The notes: generated from the letters alone by a model not told the origin. A stretch of DNA of 64,000 nt from an uncultured Planktomarina sp. (GCA_905182455.1 CAJJBJ010000011.1:1-64000), one strand, 5' to 3'. Shown: positions 9,172-19,755, counted from the first letter of the stretch. Numbers and translations are program-made.

Positions 9172-9975
9172 GTGGCAAATGTTTCAGAATACGGCGTTCG
9201 GCGCTTTGGGCGGGTGAATTGGCTTGGCGTTTGGACGCTTATTCGGCGCGAAAATATGCGCTATTTGGCGATTTGGCAGCAAACAATTTTCGCACCATTG
9301 ATCACTGCGGGCCTTTTTTTACTGGTATTTTCTATTGCTATCGGTCCGGGTCGTTCGGATGTCATGGGGTTTAGCTATGTGGTCTTTCTGGCACCGGGGT
9401 TGTTGATGATGACAGTGATACAAAATTCTTTTGCTAACACCTCTTCTTCGATGCTTTCGGCCAAAGTTATGGGGTCAATTGTGGATACTTTGATGCCACC
9501 GCTCTCTCCTGTGGAAATGGTGATAGGATTCTTAGCGGGTGGAATTGGCCGAGGTTTGATGATCGGCGCGGTTTTAGTTTTGGCGATGTGGCTGACTCTT
9601 GAGATTTCTGTTGCGCATCCGATCTGGACATTTGTCTTCGTTATTTTGGGTGCGATGTTTATGGGTGCGCTGGGATTGCTGGGCAGTATCTATGCGTATA
9701 AATTCGACCAAATGGCCGCTATTTCCAATTTTGTTATCACCCCATTGGCGTTTTTGTCGGGCACGTTTTATTCCATCAAAGCTCTTCCAGAAATGCTGCA
9801 ACCAATCATCCATGCCAATCCGATGTTCTATATCATCGATGGGGGGCGATATGGTGTGCTTGGAGTGTCAGACAGCAGCCCATGGCTGGCCTTGGCGGTG
9901 ATTTGCGGCGCAAACATCTGCGCTGTTGGTTTGGCTTGGTATTGGGTGGCGACCGGTTACAGGCTCAAATCTTAG
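9172..9975 (+). CDS. ABC-2 type transporter permease
   Basis: 267 residues with about six membrane helices, typical of ABC-2 export permeases (ABC2_membrane family; NodJ/CcmB-like). GTG start 9172 with GGAGA seven bases upstream. The segment FAPLITAGLFLLVFSIAIGP and the late FVITPLAFLSGTFYSIKALPE are family hallmarks. No ATP-binding partner is adjacent, so the ATPase must be encoded elsewhere. It is divergent from gcrA and precedes argD by about 210 bases. Substrate unknown. Confidence 0.88.
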   Translation: MANVSEYGVRRFGRVNWLGVWTLIRRENMRYLAIWQQTIFAPLITAGLFLLVFSIAIGPGRSDVMGFSYVVFLAPGLLMMTVIQNSFANTSSSMLSAKVMGSIVDTLMPPLSPVEMVIGFLAGGIGRGLMIGAVLVLAMWLTLEISVAHPIWTFVFVILGAMFMGALGLLGSIYAYKFDQMAAISNFVITPLAFLSGTFYSIKALPEMLQPIIHANPMFYIIDGGRYGVLGVSDSSPWLALAVICGANICAVGLAWYWVATGYRLKS

Positions 9976-10184
9976 GGGTCAGGCACGCGGTTCATATTAA
10001 ACCTTTTCAAGATTGCAGCACTTTGGTATGTCAGGGTATGAAAACGTTCATCGAAATGCCCTTGCGACGCCGACGTCGCTGATATGACCGTGGCGTCGTG
10101 GCATCAGCCGCGCGTTTTCCCTGCTCTTACGAGTTCCCTTTCCATTTTGGTTTTTTCTCTTCGCCCTGCCAGAAAGGCTTCCCT

Positions 10185-11364
10185 ATGATCCCGTCGATCT
10201 TGCCTACTTATAATCGTGCTCCTCTTTCTTTTGTGTCCGGCAGCGGTAGCTGGTTGACCACCGATGATGGCCGCCGATTTTTGGATCTTGGCGCTGGAAT
10301 TGCGGTGAACAGTTTGGGGCATGCGCATCCGGAGTTGGTTGCGGCTTTGACCGCACAGGCGGGACAATTGTGGCATACTTCGAATCTCTACCATATTCCG
10401 GCGCAGCAAAAATTGGCGGATCAGCTGGTGGATCTCACGTTTGCTGACACTGTATTTTTTACCAATTCAGGCACTGAGTCTTGCGAATTGGCGGTGAAAA
10501 TGGCGCGAAAACATTTTTACGATAAAGGCCAGCTGGAGCGGGTTGAGATTATAACCTTTGCGGGCTCTTTTCATGGCCGGTCATCTGCGGGCATCGCGGC
10601 GGCCGGAGCGGAAAAGATGATCAAAGGCTTTGGTCCGCTTTTGCCGGGCTTTGTGCATGTGCCTTTTGCAGAGCATGACGCATTGCATGCTGCGATAAGC
10701 GATAAGATCGCCGCCGTGATGATTGAGCCTATCCAAGGTGAAGGTGGTATAAGGCAGGTTCCTGAGCATTGCCTGAAGGGTTTGCGCGACTTTTGTGACA
10801 GCCATGGCATATTGTTGATCTTCGATGAGGTGCAATGCGGAGTTGGCCGTTCCGGTAAACTGTTTGCCCATGAATGGGCTGGGATTGAGCCTGACATCAT
10901 GATGGTGGCCAAGGGCATTGGTGGCGGTTTTCCAATTGGCGCGGTGCTGGCCACGGAAGATGCAGCCAGCGGTATGACAGCAGGGACCCATGGTTCGACC
11001 TATGGCGGTAATCCTTTGGGCTGTGCTGTGGGAAGCGCTGTGCTGGAGCATGTCGCTGCGCCAAAATTCTTGGCGGATGTGAACCGCAAAGCGGGCCTGA
11101 TGCGCCAAGGCCTTGAGGGCCTGATCGGGCAATTTCCAGATGTGTTTGATGGGGTGACAGGCGCGGGCTTGATGCTCGGATTGAAATGCAAAGCTAACAA
11201 TATCGATGTGGTCAACGCCGGCTATGCCGCTGAAGGTTTTGACTGTGCCCGCGGCGGAGAATGTGGTGCGGCTGTTGCCAGCGCTGAACATTCCCGATGA
11301 GGATATCACGCAGGCCCTTTCACGATTAGAAGCTGCGGCCCAAATCGTTCAAACGGCGCAATAA
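10185..11364 (+). pseudogene. argD: acetylornithine aminotransferase, C-terminus frameshifted
   Basis: PLP-dependent class III aminotransferase of arginine synthesis; exchanges the amino group between N-acetylornithine and glutamate. Start ATG 10185. TNSGTESCELAVKMARK, the PLP Asp in LIFDEVQCGVGR and the Schiff-base Lys in MMVAKGIGGGFPIGA are intact. After GYAAE an extra G at 11235/11236 throws the frame, which ends at 11300 (371 residues) with a foreign tail. Skipping that base restores VLTVPAAENVVRLLPALNI and ends at 11364 (392 residues). The lost part is the C-terminal small domain, so function would likely suffer. argF follows 75 bases later. Confidence 0.88.
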
Positions 11365-11439
11365 GCCGCGCGCTTCAATATATTTGCGATTTGTGCGTTT
11401 GAGAACGTGCTCCGCCAGCCTTTTAGGATACCCATAACG

Positions 11440-12366
11440 ATGCAACATTTTCTCGACATCAATCAGCTTGAGCAGCAGCAGTTGCGTGGCATTCTAGACG
11501 ATGCGACCCGGATCAAGACGGCGCGTGCTGGTTTGTCTAAGGGCACGTTGGACGTAGAGCAGCCTTTGGCTGGTCAGATGGTGGCTTTGATCTTTGAAAA
11601 GCCATCAACCCGCACTCGGGTCAGTTTCGATTTGGGCGTGCGTCAAATGGGAGGTCAAACCATGGTTTTATCCGGCAGCGAAATGCAGCTTGGTCATGGC
11701 GAAACGATTGCGGACACGGCGCGGGTCTTGAGCCGCTATGTGGATTTGATCATGATCCGCACCTTTGAAGAGGCCACGCTGCTTGAAATGGCGGAATATG
11801 CCACGGTGCCGGTGATTAACGGATTGACCAACCGCACGCATCCTTGCCAAATAATGGCCGATATTATGACCTATGAAGAACACCGCGGCCCCATCCGGGG
11901 CAAACGGGTTGTCTGGACCGGAGATGGCAACAATGTTTGTGCCAGCTTCATTCATGCTGCGGGCCAATTTGGCTTTGATTTTGTGTTTGCGGGGCCTGCC
12001 ACTTTAGATCCTGAAGCGGGTTTTGTGGCGGAGGCGCGCGCTAAAGGCGTTAAGATTGAGATTTTACGCGATGCTGTGGAAGCGGTCAGGGGGGCTGATT
12101 TACTGGTCACTGACACATGGATCTCTATGCATGACAGCCAAACTGCGCGGGAGCGTCGTCACAATCAACTGCGGCCTTATCAGGTGGATGATGCGTTGAT
12201 GGCTAAGGCAAAACCAGACGCCTTGTTCATGCATTGCCTGCCTGCGCATCGCAATGAAGAGGTCACCAGCTCTGTAATGGATGGGCCGCATTCGGTTGTG
12301 TTTGATGAGGCTGAGAACAGATTGCATGCGCAAAAAGCGATCATGCGGTGGTGTCTGACCCAGTAA
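11440..12366 (+). CDS. argF: ornithine carbamoyltransferase
   Basis: 308 residues from ATG 11440. Makes citrulline from ornithine and carbamoyl phosphate. The carbamoyl-phosphate motif is [13 protein letters not shown], the second site is [10 protein letters not shown], and the ornithine-binding motif is [12 protein letters not shown]. All key residues are present and the length is normal. Codirectional with argD, probably one arginine operon. The earlier in-frame ATG at 11407 lacks family similarity. Confidence 0.97.
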   Translation: MQHFLDINQLEQQQLRGILDDATRIKTARAGLSKGTLDVEQPLAGQMVALIFEKPSTRTRVSFDLGVRQMGGQTMVLSGSEMQLGHGETIADTARVLSRYVDLIMIRTFEEATLLEMAEYATVPVINGLTNRTHPCQIMADIMTYEEHRGPIRGKRVVWTGDGNNVCASFIHAAGQFGFDFVFAGPATLDPEAGFVAEARAKGVKIEILRDAVEAVRGADLLVTDTWISMHDSQTARERRHNQLRPYQVDDALMAKAKPDALFMHCLPAHRNEEVTSSVMDGPHSVVFDEAENRLHAQKAIMRWCLTQ

Positions 12367-12471
12367 GCTTGGCTTGAAGTCCAGTTTGCGCTTAAAATAG
12401 TTAAAAAGTACTGGTTGTTTGCAGCGCAAGGTTTATGGGTGACTTGAGATTTTATTGCAAAGTGGTTTGGC

Positions 12472-13278
12472 ATGTCCTTGAACATCGGATGTTTGGTGCG
12501 GAAGTTCGATTGGAAGAGTAAATGGCGCTCGTCCAATCCCGTGCAATGGGTGGAACAACAGGGCTTCACGGCTGTGTCTGCGCCCCTGACTGAAGCCTAT
12601 CCCGATTACTTCCAAGATGCCAATCAAATGGTGGTTTTTTCGCAGAAAGACCAAGAAATTTGGCTGGGGTTAGGGCTATTCCACGTCTTCAATAAAATGT
12701 GCCAATCTAACAGTTTTACTGGACTTGGCACCGGTGTGGTAATGGTGGCTGAGGACGAGTCGGGTTACTATGGCGCGCAGGAGTTTTTTGACGGGCAACC
12801 CAGATGGGGGGCGCAAGTGACCACGACCCCCGCCAACATTTGGACACGGCAAACACCCTCTGCGCCAAAGCCGCCAAAACAAAGTGACACCCGCAGAGCG
12901 GCTATTGACGGAATTGCTGATTTGCTGGGGACCGATCCAGTATTGATTGAAACCTGTGTGACCGCTCAGGGCAATGATGCTGCTTGTGGCATTGCATGGC
13001 ATGGTGAAAAGCGTGGCTGGATCTTGGCTATGATGGTCACTGGAGGGGCACAATTTCAAGAGATTGATCCACACTCCTTCTTGCCCAGCGGTGTGCTGTT
13101 TGCAGCAAATAATCACCCTGACGGCTGGCCAAGATATTGGCGGCAGGGTGATTTATTTGCCGCGATGCTGGAGCATTTGAGCCGCGCTTGGTGTGGGGTG
13201 GGCTTGAGTGAATTCTCGCTCAATCATCCGATGTTGCGGGGCCCCTGCTTGCTGGTGGAGTTGGATTTTGGCCGCTGA
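12472..13278 (+). CDS. unrecognised 268-residue protein
   Basis: Soluble, no signal peptide and no membrane segment. I recognise no domain. It is rich in tryptophan (11 of 268), with distinctive segments GWPRYWRQGDLFAAM and HLSRAWCGVG in the last quarter and a Pro/Lys/Thr linker near residues 125-145 that may divide it into two domains. Start ATG 12472 has no good ribosome site, so the N-terminus is uncertain. It lies between argF (about 105 bases upstream) and gnd (36 bases downstream), all on the plus strand; no clear functional link. Confidence 0.6.
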   Translation: MSLNIGCLVRKFDWKSKWRSSNPVQWVEQQGFTAVSAPLTEAYPDYFQDANQMVVFSQKDQEIWLGLGLFHVFNKMCQSNSFTGLGTGVVMVAEDESGYYGAQEFFDGQPRWGAQVTTTPANIWTRQTPSAPKPPKQSDTRRAAIDGIADLLGTDPVLIETCVTAQGNDAACGIAWHGEKRGWILAMMVTGGAQFQEIDPHSFLPSGVLFAANNHPDGWPRYWRQGDLFAAMLEHLSRAWCGVGLSEFSLNHPMLRGPCLLVELDFGR

Positions 13279-13314
13279 GTGGCGCCAGCAGCATAGACTG
13301 TAACGGAGAGTATT

Positions 13315-14733
13315 ATGAGACAAGCAAACATGGGATTGATTGGCGTGGGCACTATGGGTTCTGCCTTGGCGCTCAATATTGCAGAGCAAGGCCATGATGT
13401 CGCCGTTTGGAACCTTGACCTTGCGGCAGTGGATGGTTTGATCGCTTCAGCGGGGAATTTGGCCCCGCGATTGGTGCGCTGTGACACCATCGAAGCGCTT
13501 GTGGTGGCGATGCCTGTACCGCGTGCGATTATTTTGTTGGTCCCTGCTGGGGATCCGGTCGATCTCAACATCGACGCTTTGATCCCATTTTTGGCAGCGG
13601 GCGACACGATCATTGATGGTGGCAATTCCGATTTTCGTGACACGATTGCGCGAACCAAACGTTTGGAGGCGGCAGGGTTGGCTTATCTTGGCATTGGAGT
13701 TTCAGGCGGTTCTGACGGCGCGCGACGTGGCCCTTCGATCATGGCCGGTGGTACCGCTGCAACCTATGCCAGCATTGCGCCAGTTTTGGAGACCATATGT
13801 GCTAAATATAAAGATGATCCCTGCGTTGCGCATCTAGGTCCCGATGGGGCGGGGCATTTTGTGAAGACGGTTCACAACGGCATTGAATATGCCGACATGC
13901 AGATGATCGCAGAGGTCTATGGATTGATGCGCGATGGTTCAGGGTTGGCGGCCAGTGAGATTGCACCTGTGTTTCGCAGTTGGAACCGTGGTGCGCTTGA
14001 GAGCTATTTGATCGAGGTCACAGCTGAGGTTTTGGCGGCGAAAGATCCTGCCACTGGCGAAGAAATGGTCGATATGATCGTGGATCAAGCCGGGCAAAAA
14101 GGCACCGGACGCTGGACGGTGATTGAGGCCATCCGCATGGGTCAAACCGCAAGCATCATTGAAGCGGCGGTTGGGGCGCGAGTGTTGAGCTCGCAAAAGG
14201 TAACGCGTGAGATTGCAGCCCATTTGCTGGTGCCAGCAGGCACCGACACCATGATCCCAATTTCTGAACATGATCTACAATCCGCTCTGATTGTGGGTCG
14301 GGTGCTTGCCTATGCGCAGGGGTTTCAAATTTTGAATGCTGCCTCAGATGAATTTGACTGGGCGCTTGATTTTGCCCGCATTGCTGAAATTTGGCGGGCC
14401 GGCTGCATTATTCGCTCGGCCATGCTAGATGATATAGCAGAAGCCTTCCGCAATGAGTTGCCTCAGGGCCATTTGGTTTTGTCGCAGCATTTTATCAAAG
14501 TGCTGACTGGCAATATTGCAGGTCTGCGTCGTGTGGTTTCTGCTGCGGCGTTAAAGGGTCTGCCTGTGCCAGCTTTGGCCGCCGCTTTGAGTTGGTTTGA
14601 TACCATCCGCCAAGCCCGGGGCACCACGGATTTGACCCAAGCACAACGTGATTACTTTGGTGCGCATTCTTTCCGACGGATTGATGCTGATGGCAGTCAT
14701 CATGGTCCGTGGCATGGGGCCTCAGACGTTTAA
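13315..14733 (+). CDS. gnd: 6-phosphogluconate dehydrogenase (decarboxylating)
   Basis: 472 residues, the long dimeric form. Oxidises 6-phosphogluconate to ribulose 5-phosphate and CO2 in the pentose phosphate pathway. The N-terminal nucleotide-binding loop is GLIGVGTMGSALA; DGGNSDFRDT and GVSGGSDGARRGPSIM are the substrate-binding segments, and GAGHFVKTVHNGIEYADMQ carries the catalytic Lys. The C-terminal tail reaches the expected FGAHSFRRIDADG. A GGAGAG site precedes ATG 13315. The convergent hrpB ends one base away. Confidence 0.96.
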   Translation: MRQANMGLIGVGTMGSALALNIAEQGHDVAVWNLDLAAVDGLIASAGNLAPRLVRCDTIEALVVAMPVPRAIILLVPAGDPVDLNIDALIPFLAAGDTIIDGGNSDFRDTIARTKRLEAAGLAYLGIGVSGGSDGARRGPSIMAGGTAATYASIAPVLETICAKYKDDPCVAHLGPDGAGHFVKTVHNGIEYADMQMIAEVYGLMRDGSGLAASEIAPVFRSWNRGALESYLIEVTAEVLAAKDPATGEEMVDMIVDQAGQKGTGRWTVIEAIRMGQTASIIEAAVGARVLSSQKVTREIAAHLLVPAGTDTMIPISEHDLQSALIVGRVLAYAQGFQILNAASDEFDWALDFARIAEIWRAGCIIRSAMLDDIAEAFRNELPQGHLVLSQHFIKVLTGNIAGLRRVVSAAALKGLPVPALAAALSWFDTIRQARGTTDLTQAQRDYFGAHSFRRIDADGSHHGPWHGASDV

Positions 14734-14734
14734 G

Positions 14735-17191
14735 CTAGGTCTTGCGGGGTTTGGCGCGCAGAGTGGGATCGGCTTGTGTCGGATCTTCGGGCCAAGGATG
14801 CCTTGGGTATTGCGCGCGCATGTCTTTACGCACATCCGCATAGCTGCCGGTCCAAAAGCCTGGAATGTCCTTGGTGACCTGAATGGGGCGGTGCGCGGGG
14901 GACAGAAGAGTGACCTTTAAGGGTTGATCGCCGACCATCGGATGGTGGGTTTGGCCGAAAACCTCTTGAATGCGTAGCTCAATGGCCGGGCTTTCACCGC
15001 TGTAATCAATTGCAATATTGCGGCCAAGCGGTGTTGTGAATTGCGCCGGTGCGATGGTCTCCAACCTGCGTAAATTGTCCCACCCGATCAGGGCCTGCAA
15101 TGCGGGCATTGGGTCAAACGACTTCCAATCCTGCTCGGTGGTCACACCTGCAAGATAGGGCATAAGCCAACCGCTCAAATCCGCCAGCAAACCTGCATCA
15201 GATATGTCCGGATACTGGTCGTTGGACGCCACGGCTATTCGGGCCTGCAACAGTTGCGCCGCTTTGGGTAACCGCAACCCAAGTTGCTTGATCCCCTCCA
15301 ACATCGCCTCGGACAGAGCTTTGGCGGGCGCCTGGGTCCAAATCTCTTGTGACAGGGTGATTGCGCCGAACGTCTCTGAGCGGGTGGCCAGAACGCGGCG
15401 GTGTCGTTTGGACCAGGCGCAACTGTCGTGCCATGTGATCTGCTGGACAAAGATCTCCCGAATGTCTTGTTCTGCAATCTGCAGGGCGCGGCGGATTTTG
15501 GGATCCGGGCCTGTGCTGTGATGCGGATTGCCCAACTCAGACACCACCAAAAACGGCGCATTGACCAAAGCGTCATCTGCGGCCAAAATCACACCCTTGC
15601 CTCCGGCCATGATATAGCGCGGTTGCGTACCGGGCCTGCGTTGCGCCACGCGCTCAGGATAGGCGAGTGCCAAACATTGCGCTGGTGTGAGCGCAGAGAC
15701 TGCCGCCCGTTTCGGAGCGAGGCTCTGCAGGCGCTTGGCCTCCGCTTTGATGCGCTTCAGCGCCGCCATGTCGCGAATCTTGCCGTTCACGGCTTTGGTG
15801 TCCCCGTGATCCGAGAGGGCTTTGAGTGCGGGTGTGAGATCTGCTTGCCGGGATAGTAATATATCGCGATCAGACAGCAGTGCCGCGAGGGGCGCGGCTC
15901 TCTCGCCGGCCTGTACCAGCATTTGCGCCAAACGCGGATGTAAGGGCAGCTTAGCCAGAGCAGCGCCGTGGCGCGTTAACCGCCCGTCACGCACAGCCCC
16001 AAGCTGGGCCAGTAGATCTTGTGCCTGCTCCCATGCACCAGGGGCAGGTTCGGTGAGGAAGGCCAAATCTTCTGGGCCTGTGCCCCATTGTGCCAATTCC
16101 AATGCGAGAGGCGCCAGATCAGAGATTTGTATTTCTGGTGGCGCATAGGCGGGCATTGCGCCTTCTTCGGCACGCGCCCACATGCGGTAACATTGACCCT
16201 CAGCCACACGTCCGGCCCGTCCTGTGCGTTGGGTGGCCTCCGCTTTGCTCACTCGCTCTGTGACTAATCTTTGTAGACCTTTGGCTGGATCATAACGTGC
16301 CCGGCGTGCCAAACCACCATCGACCACAACGCGAACGTCTTGGATGGTCAAGGATGTTTCGGCGATGGCCGTGGCCAAAACAATTTTGCGCAAGTGTGGC
16401 TCGGGGCGGATGGCCAATTGTTGCTCAGCGAAGGGCAGGTTGCCGAGCAAAGGCCGCAGGATGCAGTTGCCGGGCAAGCGGTCTTGCAGCAAGGCTTTGG
16501 TCCGCCTGATCTCCGTCTCACCGGGTAAAAAGACTAAAATGCCGCCTTTGGTTTCAGCCACGGCTTGCAATACAAGGCTGCTGGCCTGCGCTTCGAAAGA
16601 TACGTCTTTGCTGGCGGGGCGCGGCAGATGTATAATCTCCACAGGATAGCTACGCCCGGCGCTGGTCACGATGGGCGCATTACCTATGAGTTTGGCCACG
16701 GGCTCTGTGTCCAAAGTGGCGGACATGACCACAAGCAGCAGATCGCTGCGTAGGGTCTCGCGCACTTCCCAAGCCAAAGCCAGCCCGAGATCTGCGGCCA
16801 AGGACCGTTCGTGGAATTCATCAAATATAATCGCTGACACGCCGGGCAGCTCGGGGTCAGATTGCAGCATGCGCGTTAAAATACCTTCGGTGAGCACTTC
16901 AATGCGTGTATTGGGACCAACTTTGGATTGGCCGCGAATGCGGTAGCCTACTGTTTCGCCCAGGGCTTCGCCTAAGGTTTCGGCCATGCGCTCTGCGGCG
17001 GCTCTTGCGGCAAGGCGTCGAGGTTCGAGCATCAAAATCTTACCGCGGCACAGACCGGCATTTAAAATCGCCAAAGGAGTACGTGTCGTTTTTCCAGCCC
17101 CCGGAGGGGCCTGCAGCACGACACGGCCTGACGTTGTCAGGCTGTCCAGAACTTGCGGCAGTACCGCATCTATTGGCAGATCAAATTTCAC
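14735..17191 (-). CDS. hrpB: ATP-dependent helicase HrpB
   Basis: 818 residues if started at GTG 17191, close to the 809 of E. coli HrpB. DEAH-type RNA helicase family: Walker A APPGAGKTTRT, box FDEFHERS, motif III MSATLD, motif VI QRTGRAGR, then the HrpB-specific C-terminal domain ending near PRHPWPEDP. GTG 17191 lies seven bases after the corrected DUF3108 stop and just before FDLPIDAVLP, where the family begins. The frame is open to 17272, but that stretch is the other frame of the DUF3108 gene. Cellular role of HrpB is poorly known. Confidence 0.93.
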   Translation of the reverse strand: MKFDLPIDAVLPQVLDSLTTSGRVVLQAPPGAGKTTRTPLAILNAGLCRGKILMLEPRRLAARAAAERMAETLGEALGETVGYRIRGQSKVGPNTRIEVLTEGILTRMLQSDPELPGVSAIIFDEFHERSLAADLGLALAWEVRETLRSDLLLVVMSATLDTEPVAKLIGNAPIVTSAGRSYPVEIIHLPRPASKDVSFEAQASSLVLQAVAETKGGILVFLPGETEIRRTKALLQDRLPGNCILRPLLGNLPFAEQQLAIRPEPHLRKIVLATAIAETSLTIQDVRVVVDGGLARRARYDPAKGLQRLVTERVSKAEATQRTGRAGRVAEGQCYRMWARAEEGAMPAYAPPEIQISDLAPLALELAQWGTGPEDLAFLTEPAPGAWEQAQDLLAQLGAVRDGRLTRHGAALAKLPLHPRLAQMLVQAGERAAPLAALLSDRDILLSRQADLTPALKALSDHGDTKAVNGKIRDMAALKRIKAEAKRLQSLAPKRAAVSALTPAQCLALAYPERVAQRRPGTQPRYIMAGGKGVILAADDALVNAPFLVVSELGNPHHSTGPDPKIRRALQIAEQDIREIFVQQITWHDSCAWSKRHRRVLATRSETFGAITLSQEIWTQAPAKALSEAMLEGIKQLGLRLPKAAQLLQARIAVASNDQYPDISDAGLLADLSGWLMPYLAGVTTEQDWKSFDPMPALQALIGWDNLRRLETIAPAQFTTPLGRNIAIDYSGESPAIELRIQEVFGQTHHPMVGDQPLKVTLLSPAHRPIQVTKDIPGFWTGSYADVRKDMRAQYPRHPWPEDPTQADPTLRAKPRKT

Positions 17192-17198
17192 CTCGCCC

Positions 17199-17919
17199 TT
17201 ATCTGCGAGAAAACTGGGCGCGTCCACGGGTGGATTGAATAGTGAGGTTGCGTACTTGATAAATGTCCCCAACGAGACTGGTAGTCTATCTCCAGTGGGA
17301 ACGTGTTGCCTTCGGCCATTTTGTCGTCAGAAAACCCAGCCACGCGCTTATATTCTCCTGTACAGCTGGCTGAATCTTTGGTGATGTCACCGGGCGTCAA
17401 TTTGAGGCTCGCTCGGGTCTTGCCATCATAGATTTCGAGATCACCTTTGCACAGCTGGTCGCGGCTGCGGTCCCGAAAGGCGGCGAAAATTGCGGTCATT
17501 GGGTCTATGGTACCCACTTGCTTTTTGCCCGGCAATGCCGGTTCTGGAGATATTTCTGATGGGATGGGCTGTCCAGTGCTATAGTGCATCGACATGCTGC
17601 TTTGGTTATCTTTGCTCAAGGATTCCGCTCTATAGTCGCGTGGCTTGAATCCATATGCGCCACGAAACCAGCCACGTGATGTGGCCTTGAAGTGAACCTT
17701 TGCGAAGGCGGCGACAATACCGGTGGATCTGATGTCGCCTGCGACGGCGTATTGCCTATTTGAGGTATTAGCTGCGATGCCCAAAAGCCCCACGGGAATG
17801 CCTGCAATCTTGACCGTATAGCTGGCTTGGGTTTTGCCAAGGGCGCCAAGGGCAAGGGCCCGGTCGGCAATGCCACCCAAAAGTGCTATGCTAAGGCCGA
17901 AAAAAAGAGCTTTGAACAC
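17199..17919 (-). pseudogene. DUF3108 domain protein, secreted, frameshifted near the end
   Basis: GTG start 17919 with a GAGGAA site; signal peptide about residues 1-24 (FGLSIALLGGIADRALALG). The body fits DUF3108, an envelope protein family of unknown function. After FPLEIDYQS an extra base near 17275 diverts the frame, which runs on to 17188. Skipping one base gives VGDIYQVRNLTIQSTRGRAQ and a stop at 17199, the usual DUF3108 final strands (239 residues). Only the last ~24 residues are affected, so partial function is conceivable. Upstream of, and probably co-transcribed with, hrpB. Confidence 0.78.
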
Positions 17920-18062
17920 GGGCGTATTCCTCGTTTCTTAAGCCAATACCCGAAGTTTGGCATGGGATCCGGATGCTTGCAATTGCGCAGGCTCCAGATA
18001 GATGATCAATTCATAGGATCGTGTAAACTAAAACTTGGGCAAGAAACCGCCCCGGAGGATCG

Positions 18063-19064
18063 ATGAGTAAACAAGACTTCGTGCCCGAAGAGACCGCGCG
18101 GCAAATCGAGCAGGGCAACCGCCGAGCACTTGCGCGGGCCATTACTCTGGTTGAAAGCGCGCATCCGGCCCATCGGGCGCAGGCGACTGAGCTGCTCGAG
18201 GCTTTGCGCAGCGACCGGCAAGCGATTCGCATTGGGATGTCCGGCACACCGGGCGTTGGCAAATCCACATTTATAGAAAGCTTTGGCCTAGAATTGGTGG
18301 AAAGCGGCTTGCGGGTCGCAGTGTTGGCGGTGGATCCATCTTCTGCGCGTTCTGGCGGTTCTATCTTGGGTGATAAAACCCGCATGGATCATCTGTCACG
18401 CCATCCCAGCGCTTTCATCCGTCCATCACCGAGCCAAACCTATCTTGGTGGGGTTGCGCGGCGCACACGGGAGGCGACGGCTCTTTGCGAGGCGGCAGGC
18501 TTTGATGTGGTACTGATCGAAACTGTGGGGGTTGGTCAATCTGAGACTATGGTGGCAGAGATGGCTGATCTATTTGTGCTATTATTGGCACCCGCGGGCG
18601 GGGATGAGCTGCAAGGGGTCAAGCGGGGCATCATGGAGATGGCGGACTTGATTTTGATCAATAAGGCGGACGGCGACCTGAAAGCCACTGCAACCCGAAC
18701 CTGTGCAGAATATGCTGGGGCCCTACGATTGTTGCGTAAACGCGCGCAGGATCCGGATGGATTTCCTAAAGCCCTGATGGTTTCCGCGATTGAGGGCAAC
18801 GGGCTGCGCCAAAGCTGGGACGAGATGCAGGCTTTGGTGGCATGGCGCAAGCAAAACGGGGTTTGGGAAGATACCCGTGCCGATCAGAACGCATTTTGGT
18901 TCAACGCGGAGCTGCGCCACGCATTGTTGACGCGGCTGGAAAATGACCCCGAAGCCTCGGCGGCCTCGGCCGCGATGCAAAAAGCCATTTGTGCCGGTCA
19001 GATTGCGCCATCAGTTGCGGCTGAACGGGTGGTGCAAAGCTTCCTTGGCCCAGATAAAATTTAG
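18063..19064 (+). CDS. meaB: methylmalonyl-CoA mutase-associated GTPase MeaB
   Basis: 333 residues from ATG 18063 with a strong GGAGG site. A G3E-type GTPase that loads and protects the adenosylcobalamin of methylmalonyl-CoA mutase. Walker A is [11 protein letters not shown] near residue 63; the switch and Walker B areas are [20 protein letters not shown] and [10 protein letters not shown]; the guanine-specificity motif is NKAD. The C-terminal dimerisation arm is present. The mutase itself is not in the window; mce at 1.6 kb and prpE at 27 kb belong to the same route. Confidence 0.95.
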   Translation: MSKQDFVPEETARQIEQGNRRALARAITLVESAHPAHRAQATELLEALRSDRQAIRIGMSGTPGVGKSTFIESFGLELVESGLRVAVLAVDPSSARSGGSILGDKTRMDHLSRHPSAFIRPSPSQTYLGGVARRTREATALCEAAGFDVVLIETVGVGQSETMVAEMADLFVLLLAPAGGDELQGVKRGIMEMADLILINKADGDLKATATRTCAEYAGALRLLRKRAQDPDGFPKALMVSAIEGNGLRQSWDEMQALVAWRKQNGVWEDTRADQNAFWFNAELRHALLTRLENDPEASAASAAMQKAICAGQIAPSVAAERVVQSFLGPDKI

Positions 19065-19276
19065 GGGTAACGATTCGCGAAGGAGGGCAGAATTTGGGTA
19101 AGCTCACCGGATATTTCGAACTTAAATCACGAAAAACCTAAAAACCTTTGCTAAAGCGCAGGCGAAGTTGGCAAGAAGGCTTGACCTCGCTTTGGGATGA
19201 TCCTAAACCCCGCCAACGAGTTTTCACCCGTAGCCATTTGGTTCGGGTCTCCAATTTCTGAATGAGGACGCATAAG

Positions 19277-19564
19277 ATGGCACGCCGCTGCGAACTGACG
19301 GGCAAAGGCCCAATGAGTGGAAACAATGTAAGCCACGCCAAAAACCGTACACGTCGTCGGTTTTTGCCAAACTTGAACGAACTGACTTTGCACTCCGATG
19401 CATTGGGCCGTGCGTTCAAACTGCGCATTTCAGCGGCTGCATTGCGCACCGTTGATCACCGTGGTGGTTTGGATGCATTCTTGGCTAAGTCGAAAGACAT
19501 TGAGCTTTCCGACACTGCATTAAAAATCAAAAAAGATATCGCGAAAGCTCAGGCAACAGCCTAA
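19277..19564 (+). CDS. rpmB: 50S ribosomal protein L28
   Basis: 95 residues from ATG 19277 with a GAGGAC site. Starts [20 protein letters not shown], the standard L28 opening, followed by [12 protein letters not shown]. The frame begins five codons earlier at 19262, but the family starts at MARRCE. Stands alone and is followed by a clear terminator. Confidence 0.97.
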   Translation: MARRCELTGKGPMSGNNVSHAKNRTRRRFLPNLNELTLHSDALGRAFKLRISAAALRTVDHRGGLDAFLAKSKDIELSDTALKIKKDIAKAQATA

Positions 19565-19586
19565 ACTTTTCCGAAGATTGAAGTTC

Positions 19587-19613
19587 AAAGCCCTGCAATC
19601 TGCGGGGCTTTTT
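19587..19613 (+). terminator. rho-independent terminator of rpmB
   Basis: 11-bp stem AAAGCCCTGCA / TGCGGGGCTTT with one G-T wobble, 3-base loop and a run of T residues, 22 bases after the rpmB stop. Confidence 0.85.
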
Positions 19614-19755
19614 CTGTTTTAGGATCAAATTTTGATAGGCATTACGCTGTTATGGCGCGGTGCATCTGGATAGGCAAAAGCCCTTTTGGCAATAAGAAAT
19701 TCAATGTAAATTTAATTTGTGTAAGTAATACAATTAATTGTTCCGTATTTTTAGT

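Noticed and set aside
10064-10079. Hairpin GCGACG-CCGA-CGTCGC in the argD leader
   Set aside because: Short, no T-run and no leader peptide; not enough to call an attenuator.
10581-11309. 242-codon ORF on the minus strand
   Set aside because: Shadow of argD; no ribosome site and no recognisable domain.
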